Source: an uncultured Bacteroidales bacterium (GTDB lineage Bacteria > Bacteroidota > Bacteroidia > Bacteroidales > ML635J-15). Taken from it: a stretch of 64,000 nucleotides of DNA. Under the pieces are notes generated by a model that searched no databases, was not told the origin of the DNA, and worked only from the letters and a program-made list of their open reading frames with translations. Position 1 is the first letter of the stretch. Every line of letters starts with the position of its first letter. Positions 24,634 through 33,983 of this stretch are shown here, piece after piece. Position numbers and translations under genes: made by a program. Location: NCBI GenBank assembly GCA_905234755.1, contig CAJOIT010000001.1, forward strand, positions 310,001-374,000, given 5' to 3'.

Positions 24634-25536
24634 ATGAAAAAGATTCTTTCCATTGTCGTTGCAATGTTCACTGTTTGTGTCGTGATGGCCCAGGAATTTG
24701 AATGTCAGATTCAGATTTCACACCAGCAACTTCAGGGAACCAACTACGAGAAGATTTTCCAGAGCATGCGTAAGGACTTGTACGAGTTTGTCAACAATAC
24801 AAAATGGACAAACAATGTGTTCTCGAAGAACGAGCGCATTGAATGCAACATTTCAATAACGGTCGAAAAGGAAGTCGCTTCCGACGAGTATTCGGGCAAG
24901 ATTCAGGTAACATCGTCTCGACCAGTTTATGGCACATCGTATATGTCGCCACTTTTCAATTACCTAGATGACAAGTTCCAGTTCAAGTATGTAGAAATGG
25001 AACCTATTGAGTTCAATCCCAATGTGTTTACTAGCAATTTGTCATCTGTAATTGCATACTACTGTTATATTATGTTAGGTCTCGACTACGACAGTTTTGG
25101 TTCGCAGGCGGGAACGACATACTATCAGCTTGCAGAGAAAATTGTGCAGAATGCCCAAAGTGCGCAGGAACCTGGCTGGAAGCAGTACGAAAGCACAAAG
25201 AACCGCTATTGGCTCACCGAAAATCTGTTGAACGACCAATATTCAGGTTTCCGCGACTTTATGTACACCTATCACCGTCAAGGGTTGGACAGACTTGCCG
25301 ACAAACCTAGTGATGCCCGTACATCGGTGGAGGAATCTCTCGAAAGTTTAAGGTCTATGCATCGCCGCCGTCCAGGGTCGTTTTTGATGTCGATTGTCAG
25401 CACTGTAAAGAGCGACGAAATCATAAATATATTCTCGGATGGTTTTTCGGATGAAAAGGCGCGTGTTGCCAACCTGATGAAAGAAATAGATGCTGCAAAT
25501 TCAAGCAAGTACGACAAGATAACCCGCTCGGAATAA
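24634..25536 (+). CDS. DUF4835 family secreted protein
   Basis: A 300-residue protein starting at the ATG 24634 (MKKILSIVVAMFTVCVVMAQ, a Sec signal peptide). A GTG at 24628 is in frame but overlaps the coaBC stop. The mature part (EFECQIQISHQQLQGTNYEKIFQSMRKDLYEFVNNTKWTNNVF) is the DUF4835 signature. The family sits between coaBC and recN throughout the Bacteroidota and is periplasmic or surface-exposed; its role is unknown. Its stop and the recN start share one base (TAATG). Confidence 0.88.
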   Translation: MKKILSIVVAMFTVCVVMAQEFECQIQISHQQLQGTNYEKIFQSMRKDLYEFVNNTKWTNNVFSKNERIECNISITVEKEVASDEYSGKIQVTSSRPVYGTSYMSPLFNYLDDKFQFKYVEMEPIEFNPNVFTSNLSSVIAYYCYIMLGLDYDSFGSQAGTTYYQLAEKIVQNAQSAQEPGWKQYESTKNRYWLTENLLNDQYSGFRDFMYTYHRQGLDRLADKPSDARTSVEESLESLRSMHRRRPGSFLMSIVSTVKSDEIINIFSDGFSDEKARVANLMKEIDAANSSKYDKITRSE

Positions 25537-27194
25537 TGATTCGCAATCTTTCGATTAGAAACTACATCATAATTGAAAAACTCGATATTGACTTCAATTC
25601 GGGTTTTTCCGTTATTACAGGCGAAACAGGTTCGGGCAAATCTATGATTATAGGTGCGATTTCTTTGCTTTTAGGCAAACGCGCCGATACCGATGTGCTT
25701 TTTTTGAAAGACAAGAAATGCGTCATTGAGGCAACTTTTGACATAACAAAGCTTGGTTTGAAAGACTTGTTTGCCGAAAATGATGTCGATTATTCGGATG
25801 AGACCATTGTCAGACGTGAAATTTTGCCCGAAGGCAAGTCCAGGGCTTTCGTGAACGACATGCCGGTGACGCTTACCGTACTAAAAACTCTTACCGACAA
25901 TTTTTTAGACTTGCATTCACAGCACGAGAATCTTTCGCTTACAACATTGCCTTACCGCTTGAGGATTGTGGATTCGGCAGCATCGACTTTGTCACTTTTC
26001 GATGAATACAAGCAACAATATGCCGAATACCAGTCGCTCGGGAATCTTATGACCAAGAAAAAGAACGAGTTGGCAAAGGCATTGCGCGATATTGACTACT
26101 ATCGTTTTCAGGCACAGGAAATTGAGAATGCTAAACTTGGTGCCGATGATGAAATGGAAGAGCTTGAAGCCCGTGCATCAATGCTTGAGAATGCGGAGGA
26201 GATAAAGTCGGCTTTGTACGACACATCAAATCTGTTTGATGCTGGTGAATATTCAGCAAACGCTCTATTGAAGCAGATGCGTGGCAATCTGGCAAAAATT
26301 GCGAAGAACTTCAAACCTGCCGAGGAACTCGAAAATAGGGTGGGGTCGGCACTCATAGAATTGTCGGACATTAACGATACTATTGGCAAACTGTTGTCGC
26401 AGGTGGAGGTAAATCCGCAGCAACTGCAGGCAACCAACGACCGCATTGACTTGCTTATGGGACTTATGACCAAGCATCGTGTGGCAAATATTGCCGAACT
26501 GAAGCAAAAATATCAGGAATACAAAGGTTTTGTTGACAATAGTGGCAATCTTGAAGATGAAATCGCTGACCTTGAAAAGAAATTTTCAGACAAGGAAAAA
26601 GAAGTTCGCGAGGTTGCAAAAAAGCTTAGCGCAAAGCGTAGTGTCTCTTTTGCCAAAACGCAGAAATACATCAAATCCATGCTCATTGACTTGGGAATGC
26701 CCCATGCAGAGTTTGAGATTGCCAACGAGATTACCGAGCTTTCGCCAAATGGAATTGATAATATTTCGTTCCTTTTCAGTGCCAACAAGGCTGTGCCGGT
26801 ACAACCAATAGAAAAAGTTGCATCTGGTGGTGAACTTTCACGCTTGATGCTTGCATTGAAGTCGCTTATGGCAAATTCGATGAACATTCCTACCATACTT
26901 TTCGATGAGATTGATACTGGCGTATCTGGCGAAATTGCAGCAAAAATGGGCAAAATTATGCAGAGAATCGCCCAGAATGTGCAGGTTCTTGCCATTACGC
27001 ATCTTCCGCAGGTGGCTGCTATGGGCGATGAGCATTTCAAGGTTTACAAGCAGACCGATGACAAGCGCACCATATCAAGCATTATGAAGCTTAACAATGA
27101 AGAGCGCATAACCGAAATTGCATCTATGATGAGCGGAGAAAAACTCACTCAGGAAGCGTTGGAAAACGCAAAGGTGCTGCTGGGAAGGGATTAA
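25536..27194 (+). CDS. recN: DNA repair protein RecN
   Basis: A 552-residue SMC-like ATPase: Walker A GETGSGKSMIIGAIS near residues 29-43, DLHSQHENLSL (Q-loop region), a long coiled coil in the middle, the signature VASGGELSRLMLALKSL, Walker B TILFDEIDTGVSGEIAAKM and ITHLPQVAAMGDEHF. RecN acts early in repair of DNA double-strand breaks by bridging broken ends. The length is normal. It ends the five-gene cluster; a mini-hairpin region and a convergent membrane-protein gene follow. Confidence 0.95.
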   Translation: MIRNLSIRNYIIIEKLDIDFNSGFSVITGETGSGKSMIIGAISLLLGKRADTDVLFLKDKKCVIEATFDITKLGLKDLFAENDVDYSDETIVRREILPEGKSRAFVNDMPVTLTVLKTLTDNFLDLHSQHENLSLTTLPYRLRIVDSAASTLSLFDEYKQQYAEYQSLGNLMTKKKNELAKALRDIDYYRFQAQEIENAKLGADDEMEELEARASMLENAEEIKSALYDTSNLFDAGEYSANALLKQMRGNLAKIAKNFKPAEELENRVGSALIELSDINDTIGKLLSQVEVNPQQLQATNDRIDLLMGLMTKHRVANIAELKQKYQEYKGFVDNSGNLEDEIADLEKKFSDKEKEVREVAKKLSAKRSVSFAKTQKYIKSMLIDLGMPHAEFEIANEITELSPNGIDNISFLFSANKAVPVQPIEKVASGGELSRLMLALKSLMANSMNIPTILFDEIDTGVSGEIAAKMGKIMQRIAQNVQVLAITHLPQVAAMGDEHFKVYKQTDDKRTISSIMKLNNEERITEIASMMSGEKLTQEALENAKVLLGRD

Positions 27195-27206
27195 AAGGGT
27201 TTCTGT

Positions 27207-27258
27207 GGGCTGACGCCCGTTTCTAAGTTTCAATGCTTTCAGCGTTTCTACGCTTCGC
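27207..27258 (-). repeat. mini-hairpin array after recN, in inverted orientation
   Basis: Read on the minus strand, three hairpins appear with the same loop rule as the other arrays: GCGAAGC (27258-27252), GCTGAAAGC (27243-27235, loop GAA) and GGGCGTCAGCCC (27218-27207, loop GTCA), with GAAAC linkers. It lies in the convergent gap between recN and the downstream minus-strand membrane-protein gene. Confidence 0.75.
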
Positions 27259-27360
27259 TGTTTCTGAGTTTCTAAGTTTTTGGGGTTTCAATGGTTAAGG
27301 CTAGTTTGAAAGTACCCGGGTTTCAGAAATATCTCTTGGCTGTTCGACCGTTTGGCTGTT

Positions 27361-27392
27361 AGCCTGTTAGCCTTCAAGCCTGTTAGCCTTCA
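27361..27392. repeat. two tandem copies of a 16-bp unit
   Basis: AGCCTGTTAGCCTTCA occurs at 27361-27376 and again at 27377-27392, followed by a decayed third copy (AGCCTTCTCGCCTTCT). A 4-bp stem hairpin GGCT-GTT-AGCC (27354-27364) overlaps the start. It ends about 15 nt from the membrane-protein stop codon. Confidence 0.8.
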
Positions 27393-27407
27393 AGCCTTCT
27401 CGCCTTC

Positions 27408-28928
27408 TTATCTTATTAAGTCGAACCAGTCGGCATCGAAGCCGATAGTCTCCAGGTAGCCGCTGTTTTTCAGTTTGCGGTATGCCCATTCATCGGCGTA
27501 GTTCCATTCCAGAAAACTCATGTTTTCGTAATCGACCACAAATTCCTGTGCTTTCATCTTTATCAGGATTTCGTATTTCTTCGAGGTGATGAAATAATCC
27601 AAATGAGTGTCGAATTTCATGGCTTGCTGCTGTTGCTGGTCGATAACATCAAGTTCGGCTCTTGACTTTACAAGATATGGAAGTGCCGAGTTGTCGAGTC
27701 TTGCCATGAACGAATATTCAATGAAAGAGCTGTCGCTGTGAGCAAAATTGTAGTCGGCGATGACAACATGCCAGTTTACGAGTGCCGATAGCGAAATCAC
27801 CACCATGAAGGCATAGCTGTTAACCTTGAAGAGGTAATACATTGTTTTGCATTTGCTTACCTTTATCATTATGGAAATCAGTCCCACAATAACCAGCACA
27901 AGGAAGAAGAAAACTATGATGCGTCCAAATGCCAGTCCGAAGTATTTTACATACCAGAAATTTCTTATTCCTACCGAAATCGTCATTATGCAGTTTTGTG
28001 CAAGCCAAATCATGGTCAGAATCTTGAGCAACTTGTTTCGGCTGTAGAAGTTGAGGTTTTCGCGGAAGAACAACAGTGTAATCATCTGCGATATGAGTAT
28101 GGCGAATGTCAGTATCCATGTGCCTTCGTGTACAAATTCCTTTAGGAATGATCCATCCCACGAGAAGAACCACACATAGCGTATGTCGCTTATGTTGAAG
28201 AATAATAGCACAATGTTTAGCATTCCGAGCAGCATGACGCCGAAAAAGTTGCGGTTCTTGAGTGTCTGCGTAAGTCCGCGATGGAATATTCTTTTGCGTT
28301 TGCGTACAATGGTTTCGTCTTTGCCAGCCTCGTAGGTCATAAGTTTTTCCGTCTTTTTGCGAAAAGCAAAGTTTGCAAAGACAAGTCCAAAAAGGAACAG
28401 CAGGATAAACTTGAAATTAAGTGATTCTATTATATCGCTGACCCATTCACCGAATTTGGAACTGCCTAGCGAATACAAAATGACGAAAGCCATTGTTATT
28501 ACAAAAGCGAGCACCGTGAGCCAGAAAATCTTGCTTTTTTTCATTTTGGGTTCGCCGTCCTCGTGCTTTTTGTGAACCTGCGGAACAAATGAAAGTGCAG
28601 CATTGCGGAACGATTCGAAGGTGGCATACATGTAGCTACGGTATTCCTTGAATACAATAATGCTGTTGCAGGTAAAAAACATGAGTATGTTGACGAAAAT
28701 CGTCCAATTGGTGTGCGAATACAATACTGCAAGCGATGTTGTCAGAAGTATGAGCAATGCGGTGATTGTCAGTTTGTTGAACTTGAATGGACGATTTAGA
28801 AAAATCATTATCGGAATTGTTACCCATTCGAGAATCACAAGGTTTAATCCGATGCTTTTTTCAAAAAATAACATCGTGAATGCCAAGGCGGTAGTAACCG
28901 CTGCGAAAATGTATGCTAGTCTTTTCAT
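27408..28928 (-). CDS. polytopic membrane protein, DUF4153/DUF4173-like
   Basis: A 506-residue inner-membrane protein; the start is set at 28928 (MKRLAYIFAAVTTALAFTMLFFEKS) since the 17 preceding residues look non-native. About twelve hydrophobic helices fill residues 5-420. The stretch ILTFAILISQMITLLFFRENLNFYSRNKLLKILTMIWLAQNCIMTISVGIRN and the soluble tail DNSALPYLVKSRAELDVIDQQQQQ recall DUF4153/DUF4173 proteins, whose function is unknown. It is a single-gene unit, convergent with recN. Confidence 0.65.
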   Translation of the reverse strand: MKRLAYIFAAVTTALAFTMLFFEKSIGLNLVILEWVTIPIMIFLNRPFKFNKLTITALLILLTTSLAVLYSHTNWTIFVNILMFFTCNSIIVFKEYRSYMYATFESFRNAALSFVPQVHKKHEDGEPKMKKSKIFWLTVLAFVITMAFVILYSLGSSKFGEWVSDIIESLNFKFILLFLFGLVFANFAFRKKTEKLMTYEAGKDETIVRKRKRIFHRGLTQTLKNRNFFGVMLLGMLNIVLLFFNISDIRYVWFFSWDGSFLKEFVHEGTWILTFAILISQMITLLFFRENLNFYSRNKLLKILTMIWLAQNCIMTISVGIRNFWYVKYFGLAFGRIIVFFFLVLVIVGLISIMIKVSKCKTMYYLFKVNSYAFMVVISLSALVNWHVVIADYNFAHSDSSFIEYSFMARLDNSALPYLVKSRAELDVIDQQQQQAMKFDTHLDYFITSKKYEILIKMKAQEFVVDYENMSFLEWNYADEWAYRKLKNSGYLETIGFDADWFDLIR

Positions 28929-29047
28929 GTCTTTTGAGCTTAAACCAAAATTAATTAAATAACAAACATTGTGCCTCAATATTGTACGGACATTCTAAAA
29001 ATTTGTTTTAAGAAATTTTTTTATGGCGGTATTGTGAAAAAAAGCAT

Positions 29048-29055
29048 TAACTTTG
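29048..29055 (+). promoter_or_regulatory. -7 element before the zinc-ribbon gene
   Basis: TAACTTTG matches TAnnTTTG, 48 nt before the start codon. The -33 side is not clear. Confidence 0.45.
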
Positions 29056-29103
29056 CAACCTATTTTTCAGACATAAATACGAATCCGATAAACAATTATT
29101 GAG

Positions 29104-29856
29104 ATGACAGAAAACGAAAAGAAAAACGAACTTACAGTTACCGAGAAACTTAAGAACTTGTACAGATTGCAGCTTGTTGATTCCAAGTTGGATGAAATAA
29201 AGACCCTCAGAGGTGAACTTCCTTTGGAAGTACGCGACCTTGAAGACGAAATCGCAGGTCTCGAAACCCGTATCAACAACTACAAGCATGAAATAAAGGA
29301 CTTGAATGCACAGATTTTGGTTTCTGACCGCAAGAAGACAGAAGCTCAGGCTTTGCTAAAGAAGTATCAGGAACAGCAGAACAATGTAAGGAACAACAGG
29401 GAATTCGATGCATTGACAAAGGAAATCGAAAACCAGGACCTTGACATTCAGTTGGCAGAAAAGAATATCAGGGTTAGCAAGGAGGAAATCGAAAATAGGA
29501 ACAATATGATTACCGAAGCAAAGGATCGCCTTGCTGAGCGTCGCAAAGACCTTGACATGAAGAAGGTGGAACTTGATGGTATCATTTCCGAAACCAAGAC
29601 CGAAGAGGAAAAGTTGAATGCAGAGCGTGAAGAAATTTCACAGACTATCGAACCTCGTTTGCTTTTTGCTTACACCCGTATTCGCAACAATGCCCGCAAC
29701 AAGCTTGCAGTCGTTACTATCGAACGTGATGCTTGCGGTGGTTGCTACAACAAGATTCCGCCTCAGAGACAGTTGGATATCAAGTCGAGCAAGAAAATCA
29801 TACCTTGCGAATATTGCGGTAGAATCTTGGTTGACCCCGAAATACTTGAAAAATAG
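29104..29856 (+). CDS. coiled-coil protein with C-terminal C4 zinc ribbon (CT398/DUF164-like)
   Basis: A 250-residue soluble protein. Residues 10-185 form a long antiparallel coiled coil (LKNLYRLQLVDSKLDEIKTLRGELPLEVRDLEDEIAGLETRINNYKHEIKDL...). The C-terminus is a C4 zinc ribbon: CGGCYNKIPPQRQLDIKSSKKIIPCEYCGRILV with two CxxC pairs. This architecture is that of CT398/DUF164 proteins, thought to bind nucleic acids or to act as adaptors. It has its own promoter and a strong terminator. Confidence 0.88.
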   Translation: MTENEKKNELTVTEKLKNLYRLQLVDSKLDEIKTLRGELPLEVRDLEDEIAGLETRINNYKHEIKDLNAQILVSDRKKTEAQALLKKYQEQQNNVRNNREFDALTKEIENQDLDIQLAEKNIRVSKEEIENRNNMITEAKDRLAERRKDLDMKKVELDGIISETKTEEEKLNAEREEISQTIEPRLLFAYTRIRNNARNKLAVVTIERDACGGCYNKIPPQRQLDIKSSKKIIPCEYCGRILVDPEILEK

Positions 29857-29871
29857 TAATATGCTAATACT

Positions 29872-29900
29872 GAACCTATCTTCGGATAGGTTCTTTTTTT
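29872..29900 (+). terminator. intrinsic terminator with TTCG tetraloop
   Basis: GAACCTATC (29872-29880), loop TTCG, GATAGGTTC (29885-29893), then seven T residues. It lies 15 nt after the zinc-ribbon gene and also sits upstream of the T9SS gene at 29950. Confidence 0.95.
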
Positions 29901-29949
29901 GTTTAGAGCTAAGAAAAAAATCGATTAATATTTTAAATTTGAGAGAGTT

Positions 29950-32900
29950 ATGAATAGAGTTTTATCATTTTTCTTTGTTTCGTGCTTGATGCTTGCATTT
30001 GGAATGGCATCCGCACAGACGACCTTCACAAAGGTTACTAGTGCCGACCAACTTGTTATTGGTGGCAAATATATCATTGTAGCCGAGGATGCCACAAATG
30101 GAGCATTCGCTATGGGTGGACAGAAAAGCAACAACCGTGCTGCAAATTCAATCACCATCAGTGGAAACACAGTGTCGGTTACCGAAGCTACACAGAATTC
30201 TACAGACAACATAGCCAATCAGGCGGTTGCTTTGGTACTTGGTGTCGCAACTGGAAATGCTGAATATTATACATTCTATGATGCAATTAACAACGGTTAC
30301 CTGTATGCGGCTTCATCGTCTGCAAACCAATTGAAAACCCAGACAACAAACAATGAAAACGGAGAATGGAACATAACATTCAACGGTAATGCATGCTCAA
30401 TAGTTGCATCTGGTTCTACAAATCGCAATGTTATGCAGTACAATTACAATAACGGAACACCTTTGTTCTCCTGCTACGCATCTGCAAACCAGACCGCAGT
30501 AAGCCTTTTTGTTGATGCATCTTCGCTTAGCGATGATCCTGCAATGGTTGTTACAGCTCCTGCAAACAACGCATTTTTCTTTGCAAATTCGGTAAATGTG
30601 AACCTTACAGTTCGCAACTTTGAACTTGGCACCGATGGCAAGGTAAAATATACGCTCGATGAAAATGCTGCTCAGTATTCAACAGAAGCAACATTCACAA
30701 TCTCTGAAATAGAAGATGGCGAACATACTCTCGTTCTCGAACTTGTTGATATGGACGAAGAATCGCTCGAAACTCCCGTTACTGCAACTGTAACATTCAC
30801 AACCGATGCTGACCATTCGACATTGCTTACAATTCCAGCAATTCAAGGAACAGCCGATGTAAATGCTTACGATGGACAAATCGTTGCAACACAAGGCGTT
30901 GTTACGGCAAAAACTCAATACGGATTTTATATTCAGTCATCGCAAGAAGCATACAGCGGATTGTATGTATATTCGCCCGATTATGTTGAATCAGTAATTG
31001 TTGGTGAAAGTTATATTGTCCGTGGAACAATGTCCGAATACAATGGACTTACTGAAATGAATGCTCTTACGCATGTTATTCCTACTTTTATTGATTTGGC
31101 AATTGTACCAATAGAGATTTCACTTGATGAAGCAACAGAGCAGTACGAATCGATGCTGGTAAAGGTAACAGGAACACACAATGGAACATTCCTTGGCAAT
31201 GCTTGGCAGATTGTAAATGGCGAAAATACCTTGTATGTCGGAAAGGATTGCTTCACTTACACTCCTGTCGAAGATGTAGAATATGAAATTACAGGCGTTC
31301 TTTCATATTCCAACAATCCTAACTACAATGTAGAATGGGTAATACTTCCTCGTAGTGCTGCCGACATAACCGAAAATGTTGATGGCATTGCTCTCCGCGT
31401 TCTTTCTCCGGCAGAAGGTTCAACTGTTATGGCAGACAATGTTGAAGTTCAGTTCCGCGTTTACAATTTCGTTCTTGGTACTGATGGCAAGTTGAAATAC
31501 ACTTTGAACAATGGTGAAGCACAATACATTACTTCTGAAGAACCATTTACTGTAGAAAACCTTGCAAACGGCAGCAACACATTGACTTTCGAACTTGTTG
31601 ATATGGAAAATGCATCGCTCGAAACTCCTGTTACAGCAACTGTAACATTCGAAGCTCGCACAAATGGTCAACTTGCAATTCGCGACATCCAATACACAAC
31701 TGCAGAAGACGGTGCATCTCCTTATGCAGGACAAACAGTTACAATAAGCGGTACTGTTACTGCTCTCAACAGCGATAAGTTCTACATTCAGGATGCCGAA
31801 GCAGCATGGAGCGGTCTATACATATATAATACTAACTCCGATCGCACTCCTGCACGCAACGATAATGTTACCGTAACAGGCGCAATATCTGAATACAACG
31901 GTCTTACTGAGCTTACACCAACAGCTGTTGTAAACAACGGAGAAGCAACTCCAATCAACGGACTTTCACTTGCAAGCATCAGCGAGATTGCAGAACCTTA
32001 CGAAAGCGTATTGGTAACCGTAACAGGTACTTGCACCAACATTGGCGGAGCAAAGAAGTGGACTATCAGCGATGGTACTTCAATCGTAGTATTTGGTCTT
32101 ACCTACACTCCGACAATTGGAACATCGTACACAGTAACCGGTATTGTTGATTGGTTCGGTCAGGATGGCATCTGGGAACTCAAGCCACGCGATGAAAACG
32201 ACATTGTTGTAGGTGGTACTGTTCCAACCATTTCAATAACCAATCCTGCAAACGGAAGTACAGTTTACTCATCAGCAGTAAATGCAACAGTAGAAGTTTT
32301 CAACTTTGAAGTTGGTACCGACGGTAACATTTCGTTCTCTATTGACGAAGAAGAAGCTGTTTCTGGAACAGAAACTTCACACGCATTTACAGGACTTACA
32401 AATGGTGAACACACAATTCATGCAAGTTTGGTTGCAAACGACCAGACAGTAATTGCATCAGCTGCCTCAACATTCACTGTTAACCTTGCTGGACCAAACT
32501 TCACAGCAATTCGCGACATACAATATACAACTGCAGAAAATGGTGATTCTCCACTCAACAACCAGACCGTTTGGGTTAAGGGTGTTGTTACATCAAACTT
32601 CATCAACACACCTTACAGACCTGTTAAGGGCTATTCAATTCAGGATGCAAACGAAGCATGGAGCGGTGTTTGGGTTTTCGACTCAATAAACAATCCTAAC
32701 ATTGGTGATTCTGTAAAGTTACAAGCACTTGTAACAGAATATTACGGACTTACCGAATTGAAGAATGTAACAAACTATGAAGTTTTCGACATTGGTGTTG
32801 CTTCTCCGATTGATGTAACAGTAAACGAAGCAAAGAGCGAGGCTTACGAAGGCTGCTACATACGCGTTGAATGCGTTCGCAGTGTAGGACACACAATGCC

Positions 32901-33324
32901 ATACGGAAACTGGAAATGCGTAAACGAAGCAGGTGATACTGTTTCATTCAGTCACAATTTTGCTTCCGATGCATATACTATAGAAGATAACAAGTATTAC
33001 AGGGTTGCTGGTATAGTTGAATACTCATACGGAGCATATTATGTTAACTATCCTTCCGTAAATGATATTGTTGCAAATTGCAACTTGGCAATAGATGAGA
33101 TTGAAGAAAATTCAATTGAAGTTTATCCAAATCCTACAACTGGCATGGTAAACATTGCAAATGCTGAGGGCAAGAGCATAGTTGTTATCAATACTCTCGG
33201 TCAGGTTGTTGCACAGATTGACAATGCTGCAGAAAACCAGGCAATCGACCTGTCAAGACTTTGCGACGGTACATATTTCGTCAAGGTTGACGGAAATGTT
33301 GTAAAGGTAAGCATGATAAGATAA
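29950..33324 (+). CDS. large modular T9SS cargo protein with repeated Ig-like and OB-fold-like modules
   Basis: A 1124-residue secreted protein. Signal peptide 1-23 (ending MASAQ); an N-terminal beta-rich domain (about 24-190); then three alternating module pairs, each an Ig-like unit (PANNAFFFANSVNVNLTVRNFELGTDGKVKYTLD; PAEGSTVMADNVEVQFRVYNFVLGTDGKLKYTLN; PANGSTVYSSAVNATVEVFNFEVGTDGNISFSID) followed by an OB-fold-like unit resembling DUF5689 (such as IRDIQYTTAEDGASPYAGQTVTISGTVTALNSDKFYIQDAEAAWSGLYIYN). The end is a T9SS sorting domain (IEVYPNPTTGMVNIANAEGKSIVVINTLGQVV...). A TAAATTTG box ends 8 nt before the start codon. Confidence 0.88.
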   Translation: MNRVLSFFFVSCLMLAFGMASAQTTFTKVTSADQLVIGGKYIIVAEDATNGAFAMGGQKSNNRAANSITISGNTVSVTEATQNSTDNIANQAVALVLGVATGNAEYYTFYDAINNGYLYAASSSANQLKTQTTNNENGEWNITFNGNACSIVASGSTNRNVMQYNYNNGTPLFSCYASANQTAVSLFVDASSLSDDPAMVVTAPANNAFFFANSVNVNLTVRNFELGTDGKVKYTLDENAAQYSTEATFTISEIEDGEHTLVLELVDMDEESLETPVTATVTFTTDADHSTLLTIPAIQGTADVNAYDGQIVATQGVVTAKTQYGFYIQSSQEAYSGLYVYSPDYVESVIVGESYIVRGTMSEYNGLTEMNALTHVIPTFIDLAIVPIEISLDEATEQYESMLVKVTGTHNGTFLGNAWQIVNGENTLYVGKDCFTYTPVEDVEYEITGVLSYSNNPNYNVEWVILPRSAADITENVDGIALRVLSPAEGSTVMADNVEVQFRVYNFVLGTDGKLKYTLNNGEAQYITSEEPFTVENLANGSNTLTFELVDMENASLETPVTATVTFEARTNGQLAIRDIQYTTAEDGASPYAGQTVTISGTVTALNSDKFYIQDAEAAWSGLYIYNTNSDRTPARNDNVTVTGAISEYNGLTELTPTAVVNNGEATPINGLSLASISEIAEPYESVLVTVTGTCTNIGGAKKWTISDGTSIVVFGLTYTPTIGTSYTVTGIVDWFGQDGIWELKPRDENDIVVGGTVPTISITNPANGSTVYSSAVNATVEVFNFEVGTDGNISFSIDEEEAVSGTETSHAFTGLTNGEHTIHASLVANDQTVIASAASTFTVNLAGPNFTAIRDIQYTTAENGDSPLNNQTVWVKGVVTSNFINTPYRPVKGYSIQDANEAWSGVWVFDSINNPNIGDSVKLQALVTEYYGLTELKNVTNYEVFDIGVASPIDVTVNEAKSEAYEGCYIRVECVRSVGHTMPYGNWKCVNEAGDTVSFSHNFASDAYTIEDNKYYRVAGIVEYSYGAYYVNYPSVNDIVANCNLAIDEIEENSIEVYPNPTTGMVNIANAEGKSIVVINTLGQVVAQIDNAAENQAIDLSRLCDGTYFVKVDGNVVKVSMIR

Positions 33325-33343
33325 CAGAAGATTTATGATAGCG

Positions 33344-33369
33344 AAGAGGAAGTCGTTTGGCTTCCTCTT
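33344..33369 (+). terminator. intrinsic terminator after the T9SS gene
   Basis: AAGAGGAAG (33344-33352), 8-nt loop, CTTCCTCTT (33361-33369), then a T-run. Confidence 0.92.
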
Positions 33370-33438
33370 TTTTTTGATTTTCAGACAATAAATGAAAATT
33401 CAGCCGTTATATAGAAACGAATATTAAATATTAAAGCA

Positions 33439-33853
33439 ATGAAAAAATCGATTTTAATATCACTGCTCGTTGCAGCAATGGGTGTGATTATGTTTGTGGG
33501 ATGCGAAAAAGATATAGACGCAAATGATATGTATGCTGCATGTGAAGGACAGTGGAAATGCATTGATAATAAATACTCTAGCGATGATGATGAAATATTG
33601 TTAAGATTTAGCACAGATAGTGTTTATATTGATGTAAACACTAAATATAAATGTGCATTTCCGAAAGGGTGTTACAAATATGATTTTTTTTTCAGATACA
33701 CTATGCATATATCTGGAAAATTATAATATGTCGTACATATATTCCATTAACAATAACAAAAAACGGATGTCTTTGAACTACACTGGAACAGTTGCTGCTC
33801 CTGCTAATGACCCGCTACCAGAACTTATTTATAACTTTAGAAAATTAAAATAA
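33439..33853 (+). pseudogene. small lipoprotein gene split by a frameshift at a T9 tract
   Basis: The reading frame starts at 33439 with a lipoprotein signal (MKKSILISLLVAAMGVIMFVGC, lipid cysteine at 22) and reaches a stop at 33724-33726. A second frame open through 33853 continues with ENYNMSYIYSINNNKKRMSLNYTGTVAAPANDPLPELIYNFRKLK. A run of nine T residues at 33684-33692 lies in the overlap; removing one T joins the two into one product of about 138 residues (YDFFSDTLCIYLENYNMSYIYS). It may be a mutation, phase variation, transcript slippage or a sequencing error. The family is not recognised. Confidence 0.7.
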
Positions 33854-33895
33854 TATTGTTTATCGTAGTTAGTGTAATATGAAAAAATTTCCGTT

Positions 33896-33972
33896 CGTTC
33901 GGATTTATAATCCGAACGTAATCGAACAGCGGATTTGCAGCCTTTAGCTCGCTGCTAGTAGCAGCAATCCGC
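33896..33972. repeat. two inverted-repeat structures in the gap before the WYL gene
   Basis: First hairpin: arms 33896-33905 and 33909-33918, 10 bp, loop TAT. Second: outer arms GCGGATT (33929-33935) and AATCCGC (33966-33972) enclosing a 6-bp hairpin GCTGCT-AGT-AGCAGC (33951-33965). They lie between convergent genes, and the second could end transcription of the WYL gene. Confidence 0.75.
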
Positions 33973-33983
33973 ATTCCTACATT

